From Oceanospirillaceae bacterium UBA7410 (GTDB lineage Bacteria > Pseudomonadota > Gammaproteobacteria > Pseudomonadales > Balneatricaceae): DNA of 6,610 nucleotides. The position numbers and the translations under genes were made by a program. The first letter of the stretch is position 1. Each line of letters opens with the position of its first letter. The notes under the pieces were generated by a model, which had not been told where the DNA came from, searched no databases, and saw nothing but the letters and a program-made list of their open reading frames with translations. The stretch is taken from positions 1 through 6,610 of the forward strand of contig DKMQ01000074.1 of assembly GCA_002470565.1 (NCBI GenBank). The letters are read 5' to 3'. Below are positions 1 through 6,003 of this stretch, one piece after another.

Positions 1-1001
1 AAATTGGTGACTAAGCGCACTACGTTTTCACCCCAACGATCGGTGTAAAAGTAAAACCCTTGGTCAAGTAAACTGTTAATCATGGCTTTGGGCATTTTAC
101 AAAAGAACATGTTGGATACAGTTTCATCTAACATTTCTACGCCTTTTATGCCCCTAAACCCTTGGTCTAAGCGTTGTGCCATAGCGTTCGCTTGGCGGGC
201 GTTATCAAGCCATAAGTCGTGTTTAAAGTAAGCCTCTAATTGCGCCGACATCAAGGTCATTTTAGACATTAGCTGGCCTGCGCGTTTGCGTCGCCAGCCC
301 ATGTCTTTGGCCAAAGCTTTGTCAAATATTACAATAGCTTCTACGGCCATGGTGCCATTTTTGGTGGCCCCAAGTGACAATATATCCACCCCCGCCTGCC
401 ACGTCATAGCAGCTGGTGAGCAGCCTAAAGACACTAATGCATTAGTAAAGCGTGCTCCATCCATATGCAGTTTGAGGTTATTTTCTTTGCAAATTCGACC
501 TATTTCACACAGCTCTTTTACACTATACACACTGCCTGTTTCAGTGGTTTGGCTTAGGCTCACCACAGCATTTTGCACCGAATGAACATCACCGCTGTTG
601 GGGGCGGCTACTTGTGCTAGCTTTTTAGGGCACAGCTTACTTTGCGCTCCATCTACCAATACCAGCTTGGCTCCATGAGTATAAAATTCAGGTGCGCCAC
701 ACTCATCTATGTTGATATGGCTTTGTGGGTGGCACAATACTGCGCCCCATGGCGGTGTTAGCGCACTTAGGGCTAAAGCGTTGGATGCGGTGCCTGTAGG
801 CACTAAAAACACACTTAGTGAACACTCAAATATTTCTTCAAGTAGCTGTTGTACGCGCTTGCTGTGATCATCGTTTCCATAGGGCTGCTGGATGTGTGTG
901 CCTGCGTCCATAATGGCTTGCAGCACACTAGGCGCTGCCCCTGCCGTGTTGTCGCTAGAAAACACCCTATTTGTTAGTGTGCGTGTGTTAGGGGCGGACA
1001 T
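1..1001 (-). CDS. ltaE: Low-specificity L-threonine aldolase, partial (C-terminus beyond left edge)
   Basis: This is a cytoplasmic PLP enzyme of fold type I (beta-eliminating lyase/threonine aldolase family) that cleaves L-threonine or L-allo-threonine to glycine and acetaldehyde. My reverse-strand translation gives 333 residues with no stop before the edge. Visible marks are FSSDNTAGAAPSVLQAI at 14-30, a phosphate-binding PTGTASN at 68-74, DECGAPEF at 99-106, HMDGAR at 179-184 (Asp181 should contact the PLP ring nitrogen) and GATKNG at 211-216, whose Lys214 should be the Schiff-base lysine. GATKNG and DECGAPEF resemble the Pseudomonas-type enzyme more than E. coli LtaE. The last visible residues, VVRLVTN, match a block usually about 20-25 residues before the end. 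The start at 1001 has a good GGAGAG ribosome site. The gene begins 12 bp after the ilvY stop and is in the same reading frame, so it is probably the second gene of an ilvY transcript. Exact substrate stereochemistry cannot be read from sequence. Confidence 0.9.
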   Translation of the reverse strand, partial: MSAPNTRTLTNRVFSSDNTAGAAPSVLQAIMDAGTHIQQPYGNDDHSKRVQQLLEEIFECSLSVFLVPTGTASNALALSALTPPWGAVLCHPQSHINIDECGAPEFYTHGAKLVLVDGAQSKLCPKKLAQVAAPNSGDVHSVQNAVVSLSQTTETGSVYSVKELCEIGRICKENNLKLHMDGARFTNALVSLGCSPAAMTWQAGVDILSLGATKNGTMAVEAIVIFDKALAKDMGWRRKRAGQLMSKMTLMSAQLEAYFKHDLWLDNARQANAMAQRLDQGFRGIKGVEMLDETVSNMFFCKMPKAMINSLLDQGFYFYTDRWGENVVRLVTN

Positions 1002-1006
1002 AGATA

Positions 1007-1012
1007 CTCTCC
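1007..1012 (-). promoter_or_regulatory. Ribosome binding site of the threonine aldolase gene
   Basis: GGAGAG on the minus strand lies five bases before the ATG at 1001. It fills the short gap after the ilvY TGA at 1014-1016. It supports this start and translation from the end of the ilvY message. Confidence 0.75.
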
Positions 1013-1013
1013 A

Positions 1014-1907
1014 TCAATGTGACCCTTGTGATACTAGCTGCCATAAAGCATTCACTAAGGGTTTTTTTAGGTTCTTTTTAAGGGCAAACAAACCCACATC
1101 ATAAGCTTCAAGCTGTGGTTTTACATCTAATATTTTAATACGCTCTAAAGTGGGGCTGTTATCTAATACAATTTTGGGCACTACCCCTATGCCTAAACCT
1201 AGGCTTACCATAATCACTATGGCTTCGTTACCTGCCACTTGAGCGTATATTTTGGGGGTGACGTCCATGGCTCTAAACCATGCATCTACGCGCTGGCGCG
1301 ATAGGCCTCCTTCGGCCAAGATCATAGGCACTTGCGCCCAATCTTTGGGGTGAGTGGGCATCACTAAAGGCTGCTCTAGGTGGGTTTGGTCTTTGGGGGC
1401 AATAAACACTAAGGGTGAGATGGTAATGGGTTTAAAGGCCAACTCTCTGGGTATATGTTTGGGCCGTGCAGCGATGGCAAGGTCTTCTTCGCCAGACAAT
1501 ACATGGGTAATGCCTTGATCTGGATCACCTGTATGAAGCTTTATTTCTATGTTGGGATGGTCTTTTCTGAAGCGCTGAAATAGGTCAAACAATAAGCTAT
1601 ACACTGCGGTAACAGAGCAATATAAACTCACTTCACCTTGCAGCTGATCATGTGCGTTTTGCACTTGGCTAACAATACCCTGCCATTCGCTGATAGCAGT
1701 GCGGGCATAGCTTACAAAAGCTTGGCCTTGAGTTGTGATTTGCACACTTCTATTGTCTCGAGTAAATAGGGTGACGCCAAGCTGGTCTTCTAGTTGTCTA
1801 ATGTTTCTAGACAAAGCTGACAAACTAATATGACACGCAGCACTGGCTTTACCAAAGTGAAGGTTTTCTGCCAAAGCTAAAAAATGTTTGAGGTGTTTTA
1901 TATCCAT
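1014..1907 (-). CDS. ilvY: LysR-family activator of ilvC (IlvY)
   Basis: This is a 297-residue cytoplasmic LysR-type transcriptional regulator, the usual family length. The start MDIKHLKHFLALAENLHFG aligns with the E. coli IlvY start and leads into the winged helix-turn-helix at about residues 18-44 (ASAACHISLSALSRNIRQLE). RDNRSVQIT at 50-58 is typical of IlvY. The effector domain runs from about 92 to the end; CSVTAVYS at 97-104, EIKLHTGD at 121-128 and EDLAIAARP at 141-149 closely follow remembered E. coli IlvY. IlvY senses acetolactate or acetohydroxybutyrate, the ilvC substrates, and activates ilvC while repressing itself. The divergent gene being ilvC makes the assignment strong. The ribosome site is poor (only an AAG about eight bases upstream), consistent with low expression. 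The codons for Leu280-Lys281-Lys282 form an A7 run in slippery phase, noted separately. Confidence 0.96.
   Translation of the reverse strand: MDIKHLKHFLALAENLHFGKASAACHISLSALSRNIRQLEDQLGVTLFTRDNRSVQITTQGQAFVSYARTAISEWQGIVSQVQNAHDQLQGEVSLYCSVTAVYSLLFDLFQRFRKDHPNIEIKLHTGDPDQGITHVLSGEEDLAIAARPKHIPRELAFKPITISPLVFIAPKDQTHLEQPLVMPTHPKDWAQVPMILAEGGLSRQRVDAWFRAMDVTPKIYAQVAGNEAIVIMVSLGLGIGVVPKIVLDNSPTLERIKILDVKPQLEAYDVGLFALKKNLKKPLVNALWQLVSQGSH
1062..1068 (-). other. A7 homopolymer in slippery phase within ilvY
   Basis: On the ilvY coding strand the codons read CTA AAA AAA, so the last base of CTA plus two AAA codons form the heptamer A-AAA-AAA in the phase used for bacterial -1 slippage. A shift here would replace the last 15 residues and end at a TAA just inside the ltaE start region. 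There is no ribosome-like stimulator upstream and no obvious hairpin directly after it. The run is seen directly; any function is speculative. Confidence 0.3.
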
Positions 1908-1987
1908 AGCTTAACTTTATCATAGTTTTAGCTTATGTTTTAATATATGGCTCACTATGTGTCGAATATATCAATTTACGAAAATAC

Positions 1988-2014
1988 CAACAAAGCGTAT
2001 TATGAGCTTTGTTG
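1988..2014. promoter_or_regulatory. Perfect 9+9-bp inverted repeat, probable IlvY operator
   Basis: The left arm CAACAAAGC (1988-1996) and right arm GCTTTGTTG (2006-2014) are perfect reverse complements around a 9-base centre. The dyad lies directly upstream of the best ilvC -10 hexamer and covers where the -35 should be. LysR-type activators place one bound site in this position to contact RNA polymerase. The palindrome is seen; its use by IlvY is inferred from location. The typical T-N11-A pattern is not at the symmetric place (G and C sit there). It is not followed by a U-run, so a terminator is unlikely. Confidence 0.55.
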
Positions 2015-2028
2015 TAAAAGACTCTAAT
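2000..2028 (+). promoter_or_regulatory. Candidate ilvC promoter
   Basis: TCTAAT at 2023-2028 matches five of six bases of the sigma-70 -10 hexamer. Seventeen bases upstream, TTATGA at 2000-2005 is a poor -35 (three of six). A weak -35 buried in the dyad fits an activator-dependent promoter. Transcription would start near 2035, giving a leader of only about 20 bases, too short for an attenuator of the ilvGMEDA kind. Confidence 0.4.
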
Positions 2029-2044
2029 ACCGATTTTAAAAACA

Positions 2045-2056
2045 CAGGTTCCCCCC
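2045..2056 (+). promoter_or_regulatory. Ribosome site of ilvC with a C6 tract before the ATG
   Basis: CAGG at 2045-2048 is the only Shine-Dalgarno-like match, eight bases from the ATG at 2057. The spacer ends in six consecutive C bases. Such a C-run directly before a start is unusual in an otherwise AT-rich leader and for a gene that looks highly expressed. Confidence 0.5.
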
Positions 2057-3532
2057 ATGTCTAATAACTACTTTAATACCTTGCCTTTGCGCGAGCAGCT
2101 AGAACAACTTGCCAAATGTCGCTTTATGCACATGAACGAATTCACCGAAGGCGTAGAAGCCCTTAAAGGCAAAAAAATGGTCATTATTGGCTGTGGCGCT
2201 CAAGGCCTTAACCAAGGCTTAAATCTACGTGACAGCGGCCTAGATGTGTCTTACACATTGCGCCAGTCTGCCATTACTGAAAAGCGTCAGTCATTTAAAA
2301 ACGCTTCTGAAAATGGCTTCACCGTAGGCACTTACGAAGAGCTAATCCCTTCTGCAGACATCGTGCTTAACCTTACACCAGACAAGCAGCACTCACCTGT
2401 AGTTGCAGCGGTAATGCCATTAATGAAGCAAGGCGCATGTTTGTCTTACTCTCATGGCTTCAACATTGTTGAAGAAGGCATGAAAGTGCGTGAAGACCTT
2501 ACCGTTATCATGGTGGCACCTAAGTGCCCAGGCTCTGAAGTGCGTGCTGAGTATGTCCGTGGTTTTGGTGTGCCTACTTTGATCGCCGTGCACGAAGACA
2601 ACGACCCACAAGGCCACGGCCTTGCGCTTGCTAAAGCATACGCTGTGGGTACTGGCGGCCATAAGGCTGGCGTATTGATGTCATCTTTTATTGCTGAAGT
2701 GAAGTCTGACCTAATGGGTGAGCAAACTATCCTTTGTGGCATGTTACAAACAGGCTCTTTGTTGTGCTTTGACAAGATGATCGAAAAGGGCATGGATGCA
2801 GGTTATGCGTCTAAGCTAATTCAGTATGGCTGGGAAACTATTACTGAAGCCCTTAAGTATGGTGGTGTAACCAACATGCTAGATCGTCTTTCTAACCCAG
2901 CTAAGATCAAAGCTTTTGACCTTTCTGAAGAACTAAAAGTGATCATGCGTCCTTTGTACAACAAGCATCAAGATGACATCATCAACGGCACTTTCTCTGC
3001 CACCATGATGGCAGACTGGGCTAACGATGACGTTAACCTTTTAGGCTGGCGTGCAGCAACAGGCGAAACTGCCTTTGAAAAAACCCCTGCTGGCGACATG
3101 GAAATCTCTGAGCAAGAGTATTTTGATCACGGTATCTTAATGGTAGCCATGGTAAAAGCTGGTGTAGAGCTAGCGTTTGAAACCATGACTGCTGCTGGCA
3201 TCATTGCAGACTCTGCTTACTACGAGTCATTGCATGAAACACCACTAATCGCTAACACCATTGCGCGTAAGAAATTGTATGAAATGAACGCCACTATTTC
3301 TGATACTGCAGAATATGGCTGTTACTTATACAACCACGCCTGCTTGCCTTTGCTAGCTGACTTCATGAAAGGCATGGACACAGACGTGATTGGCCGTGGC
3401 CTTGCAAGTGATGACAATGGCGTTGATAACGCCCGTTTGATCGAAGTAAACGCAGCCTTGCGTGACCACCCGGTAGAAGCTATTGGCGCTACATTACGTG
3501 GCCACATGGCAGACATGAAGAAGATCGTTTAA
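2057..3532 (+). CDS. ilvC: Ketol-acid reductoisomerase, class II, NADP-dependent
   Basis: This cytoplasmic enzyme carries out the second common step of valine, leucine and isoleucine synthesis: Mg2+-dependent alkyl migration and NADPH reduction of acetolactate or acetohydroxybutyrate to the dihydroxy acids. Its 491 residues equal the E. coli enzyme and fit the long class II form with a duplicated helical domain. The Rossmann site is GCGAQG at 45-50. Arg69, Arg77 and Ser79 correspond to E. coli Arg68, Arg76 and Ser78 and predict NADPH preference. Active-site residues are visible: His133 (YSHGFN), Lys156 (APKCPG), Asp218 and Glu222 (KSDLMGEQT), and Glu390 and Glu394 (YYESLHE), the metal ligands. 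The start matches the E. coli N-terminus. Arginine codons are all CGT or CGC, with no AGA or AGG, unlike the next gene, which suggests high expression. It is divergent from ilvY and followed after 12 bp by a ModF-like gene. Confidence 0.98.
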   Translation: MSNNYFNTLPLREQLEQLAKCRFMHMNEFTEGVEALKGKKMVIIGCGAQGLNQGLNLRDSGLDVSYTLRQSAITEKRQSFKNASENGFTVGTYEELIPSADIVLNLTPDKQHSPVVAAVMPLMKQGACLSYSHGFNIVEEGMKVREDLTVIMVAPKCPGSEVRAEYVRGFGVPTLIAVHEDNDPQGHGLALAKAYAVGTGGHKAGVLMSSFIAEVKSDLMGEQTILCGMLQTGSLLCFDKMIEKGMDAGYASKLIQYGWETITEALKYGGVTNMLDRLSNPAKIKAFDLSEELKVIMRPLYNKHQDDIINGTFSATMMADWANDDVNLLGWRAATGETAFEKTPAGDMEISEQEYFDHGILMVAMVKAGVELAFETMTAAGIIADSAYYESLHETPLIANTIARKKLYEMNATISDTAEYGCYLYNHACLPLLADFMKGMDTDVIGRGLASDDNGVDNARLIEVNAALRDHPVEAIGATLRGHMADMKKIV

Positions 3533-3544
3533 GCGAGATTATTT

Positions 3545-4972
3545 ATGTTACAGCTGCACGATTTGTCAGTAGAGTTTGATGAAGGTTTTCAACTTAAACA
3601 CATTAACTGGCAAATTCAGCAGCACCAACACTGGCTGATTACTGGCGCTAACGGCGCCGGAAAATCAGCCCTTGCTGCAGTGCTAGCTGGCTATGGAGAA
3701 ATCTTAGCTGGCAGCACTAGCAGGCTTCCTACTACGATTGGCTGGGTGTCTTTTGAAGCCCAAGCCCAACTTATTCAAGCCGAGCTTAAAAAAGATGATG
3801 CTGACATTTTAGATGTCATCAGCCTTGGCACTTGTGTGCGTGAAATTATTTTCACCAACGAGACAGACCCTGTTATTGCAGGCGAACTTATTCAAAAGTT
3901 TGAGCTAGAGTATTTGCTTGAACGCGCCTTTAGAAAGCTCTCCACTGGAGAGACTCGCAAAGTGATGTTGATTAAAGCTTTGTCTTGTCATGCCGATTTA
4001 CTCATTTTAGATGAGCCTTTTGATGGCCTTGATCAAGCCTCTCACACCATGCTGCAAAACCACCTGACACACGTGGTAAAACATACCCCTGTAGTAATGG
4101 TGCTCAATAGGTTTGATGAGATTCCAGATTTTATTAGCCATATCGCCTATATGGAAGATGGGCAACTGCGTCATCAAGTTAACCGTGAAGACACTCAAGC
4201 TTTTAACGAGCTTTATCAACTATTGCACCTTAAAACCACCCACCTACAGGTGCCTGATTCAGATACAGACAATACAAGGCCAGCACTTAACCCAAAAGAA
4301 CCTTTAGTGAAGCTGAGTAATATCTGCATTAAACACACCGACATGGTGCTTATTGAAAACCTGAACTGGTGCATACAACCCAACCAACATTGGCAGCTAA
4401 GCGGCCCTAACGGCAGCGGTAAAACAGCGATTTTGTCATTGATCACTGGCGACCACCCACAGTGCTACACCAATGATATTTTTGTATTTGGCTTTCAAAG
4501 AGGTAATGGGGAAAGTATTTGGCAGATAAAACAACACATTGGTTATGTATCTACAGCCTTACAATGGGAATATCGCGTGGGCACAAGCTTAGCTAATGTG
4601 ATTATCTCTGGATTTTACGACTCTATAGGTTTGTATAGCAAAAGCACCGATCAGCAAAAGCACATCGCCAACCAATGGCTAGAATTACTGGGCATGCAAG
4701 GCCGTGGCGACCAGCCGTTTAATAAGCTGTCTTATGGCGACCAAAGGCTGCTGCTTATCGCCAGAGCCATGGTAAAGCACCCACCATTATTGATTTTAGA
4801 TGAGCCGTGTTTGGGCCTTGATGACATCAACCGCCAGCTAGTGCTAGCCCTGATAGAAAAGGTGTGTGCCGCCAAGGAAACTTCAGTGATTTACGTAAAC
4901 CACCACGCCCAAGATCGTATTGCAGGCATAGACCATTATTTAGCCTTAGAGAAATCGGCCGACAACGCTTAA
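3545..4972 (+). CDS. modF: ModF-like tandem ABC ATPase
   Basis: This is a 475-residue protein of two fused ABC ATPase domains with no membrane segment, close in length and motif order to E. coli ModF (about 490), a molybdenum-locus ATPase of unclear role. Domain 1 has Walker A GANGAGKS at 34-41, signature LSTGETRK at 132-139, Walker B LLILDEPFDGLD at 152-163 and VLNRFDEIPDF at 186-196, with Asn188 where a switch histidine is usual. Domain 2 has Walker A GPNGSGKT at 287-294, signature LSYGDQR at 395-401, Walker B LLILDEPCLGLD at 415-426 and H-loop His453. HWQLSGPNG, ITGDHPQCYTND and WQIKQHIGYVS are strong ModF marks. The inter-domain linker is short, unlike the long linker of ribosomal ABC-F factors. 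It starts 12 bp after ilvC with a weak GCGAGA ribosome site and is probably cotranscribed. No modA, modB, modC or modE is nearby, so a link to molybdate rests on family membership alone. Confidence 0.85.
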   Translation: MLQLHDLSVEFDEGFQLKHINWQIQQHQHWLITGANGAGKSALAAVLAGYGEILAGSTSRLPTTIGWVSFEAQAQLIQAELKKDDADILDVISLGTCVREIIFTNETDPVIAGELIQKFELEYLLERAFRKLSTGETRKVMLIKALSCHADLLILDEPFDGLDQASHTMLQNHLTHVVKHTPVVMVLNRFDEIPDFISHIAYMEDGQLRHQVNREDTQAFNELYQLLHLKTTHLQVPDSDTDNTRPALNPKEPLVKLSNICIKHTDMVLIENLNWCIQPNQHWQLSGPNGSGKTAILSLITGDHPQCYTNDIFVFGFQRGNGESIWQIKQHIGYVSTALQWEYRVGTSLANVIISGFYDSIGLYSKSTDQQKHIANQWLELLGMQGRGDQPFNKLSYGDQRLLLIARAMVKHPPLLILDEPCLGLDDINRQLVLALIEKVCAAKETSVIYVNHHAQDRIAGIDHYLALEKSADNA

Positions 4973-5040
4973 TTGTCTCGCATGGGCCTGCATCATCGGG
5001 TAAAGTTTAGCCCTAACACTCTTTTTTTGTAGGACTCATA
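4973..5040 (+). promoter_or_regulatory. Spacer between modF and the SMR gene
   Basis: This 68-bp spacer holds a T7 run at 5022-5028 and a good ribosome site, AGGA at 5031-5034, six bases before the ATG at 5041. A weak hairpin (GGG at 4998-5000 with CCC at 5011-5013 and two inner A-T pairs) lies eight bases before the T-run. No convincing sigma-70 promoter or TetR-type palindrome is visible. The downstream pair may therefore be read partly from ilvC-modF, or from a promoter I cannot recognise. Confidence 0.4.
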
Positions 5041-5373
5041 ATGAAAAGCTGGTTAATACTCTTGTGTGCTGTGGTGTGCGAAGTGGTAGGCACTTCTGCC
5101 ATTAAATACTCCGAAGGCTTTACTAAAGTAATCCCATCTATTGTGGTGTTTGTAGCTTTTGGCATGGCATTTTATATCTTGTCTATTTCTTTAAAGGTAA
5201 TCCCTATTGGCATGGCATATGCCGTGTGGTCTGGCCTTGGCATTGTGCTTATTTCTATTATTGGCCACTTTGTATTTAGCCAAAGGTTAGATGCTCCCGC
5301 GTTTATTGGCATGAGCTTTATTTTAGCTGGCGTAGTGATTATGCAAGTATTCTCTAAAGCTGTAGCCCACTAA
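5041..5373 (+). CDS. emrE: EmrE-type small multidrug resistance transporter (quaternary cation/proton antiporter)
   Basis: This is a 110-residue inner-membrane protein, the same length as E. coli EmrE, with four predicted helices at about 4-21, 33-51, 57-76 and 87-105. Members work as antiparallel dimers exchanging protons for lipophilic or quaternary cations. Glu14 (the essential shared proton/substrate site), Tyr60, Trp63 (AYAVWSGLG) and the helix-4 glycines Gly90 and Gly97 are all in EmrE positions. EGFTK and [11 protein letters not shown] also match the Qac/EmrE branch rather than the guanidinium (Gdx/SugE) branch. EmrE Tyr40 is Phe40 here. The AGGA site six bases upstream supports the start. 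betI follows 23 bp later and is likely in the same operon, which points to choline, glycine betaine or another quaternary amine as natural cargo; that is inference. Confidence 0.88.
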   Translation: MKSWLILLCAVVCEVVGTSAIKYSEGFTKVIPSIVVFVAFGMAFYILSISLKVIPIGMAYAVWSGLGIVLISIIGHFVFSQRLDAPAFIGMSFILAGVVIMQVFSKAVAH

Positions 5374-5385
5374 ACTCAACTCAAC

Positions 5386-5389
5386 AGGA
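5386..5389 (+). promoter_or_regulatory. Ribosome binding site of betI
   Basis: AGGA lies seven bases before the ATG at 5397, inside the 23-bp gap after the SMR gene. It fixes the betI start, which also agrees with the family N-terminus MPKVGM. Confidence 0.7.
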
Positions 5390-5396
5390 CACTTTT

Positions 5397-5987
5397 ATGC
5401 CCAAGGTTGGCATGCCAGAAATTAGACGCCCACAGCTGATACGCGCCACTATGGAGGTGATTAATCAGGTAGGCTTTTTGCAAGCTTCGGTGGCTAAAAT
5501 AGGCCAACAAGCTGGCATATCTCCTAGCATTATTAACCATTATTTTGGTGGTAAAAGTGGCCTAGTAGAAGCCACCATGCGCAGCATTTTAAAAGACCTA
5601 GCTACGGGCATAAACTTACGCTTAGCCAAGGTACAAAAAGACAACACCATAGGCCGTATAGAGGCCATAGTGGGAGAAAACTTCAGCCCCCACCAGCAAG
5701 ATGAAGCTGTGATGAAAACCTGGCTAGCCTTTTGGGCGCAAGCCATGCACGACCCAGCACTTAACCGCCTGCAACGGGTGAATGAAAAACGCTTATTGTC
5801 TTACCTGCGGCTAGAGCTAAAGCGCCGCATGCCCCACCAACAAGCCCACATGGTAGCCACCGGCATAGCCGCACTGATCGACGGCATTTGGCTGCGCGGT
5901 GCCCTTAACCCACAAGGCATAGACTCAAACTTGGCACGCCAAGTGATTAGTGATTATTTGGCTTTGTATTTGGATAGGCAGGGTTAG
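5397..5987 (+). CDS. betI: TetR-family choline-responsive repressor BetI
   Basis: This is a 196-residue cytoplasmic TetR-family repressor, essentially the length of E. coli BetI. BetI represses its own operon and the choline-to-glycine-betaine genes and is released when choline is present. The N-terminus [18 protein letters not shown] is diagnostic. The helix-turn-helix is at about 31-50 ([20 protein letters not shown]), followed by [11 protein letters not shown]. The ligand domain carries [28 protein letters not shown] (106-133, quoted here as the family block) and [12 protein letters not shown] at 159-170, both BetI signatures. Normally betB (betaine aldehyde dehydrogenase) and betA (choline dehydrogenase) follow; here the next gene is on the opposite strand, so betI is separated from them or they lie elsewhere. 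Its nearest partner is the EmrE-type transporter upstream. It could be a BetI paralogue with other targets. Confidence 0.93.
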   Translation: MPKVGMPEIRRPQLIRATMEVINQVGFLQASVAKIGQQAGISPSIINHYFGGKSGLVEATMRSILKDLATGINLRLAKVQKDNTIGRIEAIVGENFSPHQQDEAVMKTWLAFWAQAMHDPALNRLQRVNEKRLLSYLRLELKRRMPHQQAHMVATGIAALIDGIWLRGALNPQGIDSNLARQVISDYLALYLDRQG

Positions 5988-6003
5988 CTGTCGCTAGACT
6001 GGC

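Larger units (their letters stand above)
1908..2056. promoter_or_regulatory. Divergent ilvY-ilvC control region
   Basis: This 149-bp AT-rich gap separates the two divergent start codons and should hold the promoters of both genes. By analogy with E. coli, where IlvY binds tandem operators here, it should also hold the IlvY sites. A strong dyad is present at 1988-2014 and a candidate ilvC promoter just after it. On the minus strand, TTGATA at 1969-1974 could be an ilvY -35, but the best -10-like hexamer, TATATT at 1942-1947, is 21 bp away. That spacing is too long to call with confidence. A second TATGAT at 1919-1924 is too close to the ilvY start for a normal leader. Confidence 0.7.

Noticed and set aside
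286..585. Plus-strand 99-residue open frame
   Set aside because: It is antisense to the threonine aldolase, whose motifs are clear; the antisense peptide has no recognisable features and a poor ribosome site.
1001..1014. ilvY-ltaE in-frame fusion by stop-codon readthrough
   Set aside because: The frames do match across the 12-bp gap, but ltaE has its own strong ribosome site and ATG, so separate translation is the simpler reading.
2420..2793. Two overlapping minus-strand open frames within ilvC
   Set aside because: They are shadows of the strongly conserved ilvC coding frame, with no motifs of their own.
4998..5028. Hairpin plus T7 run after modF as a rho-independent terminator
   Set aside because: The stem is short (three G-C and two A-T pairs with a bulge) and the T-run begins eight bases after it, so it does not meet the usual form.
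4973..5040. BetI operator upstream of the SMR gene
   Set aside because: I looked for a TetR-type palindrome and saw none in this gap; a site may lie elsewhere.
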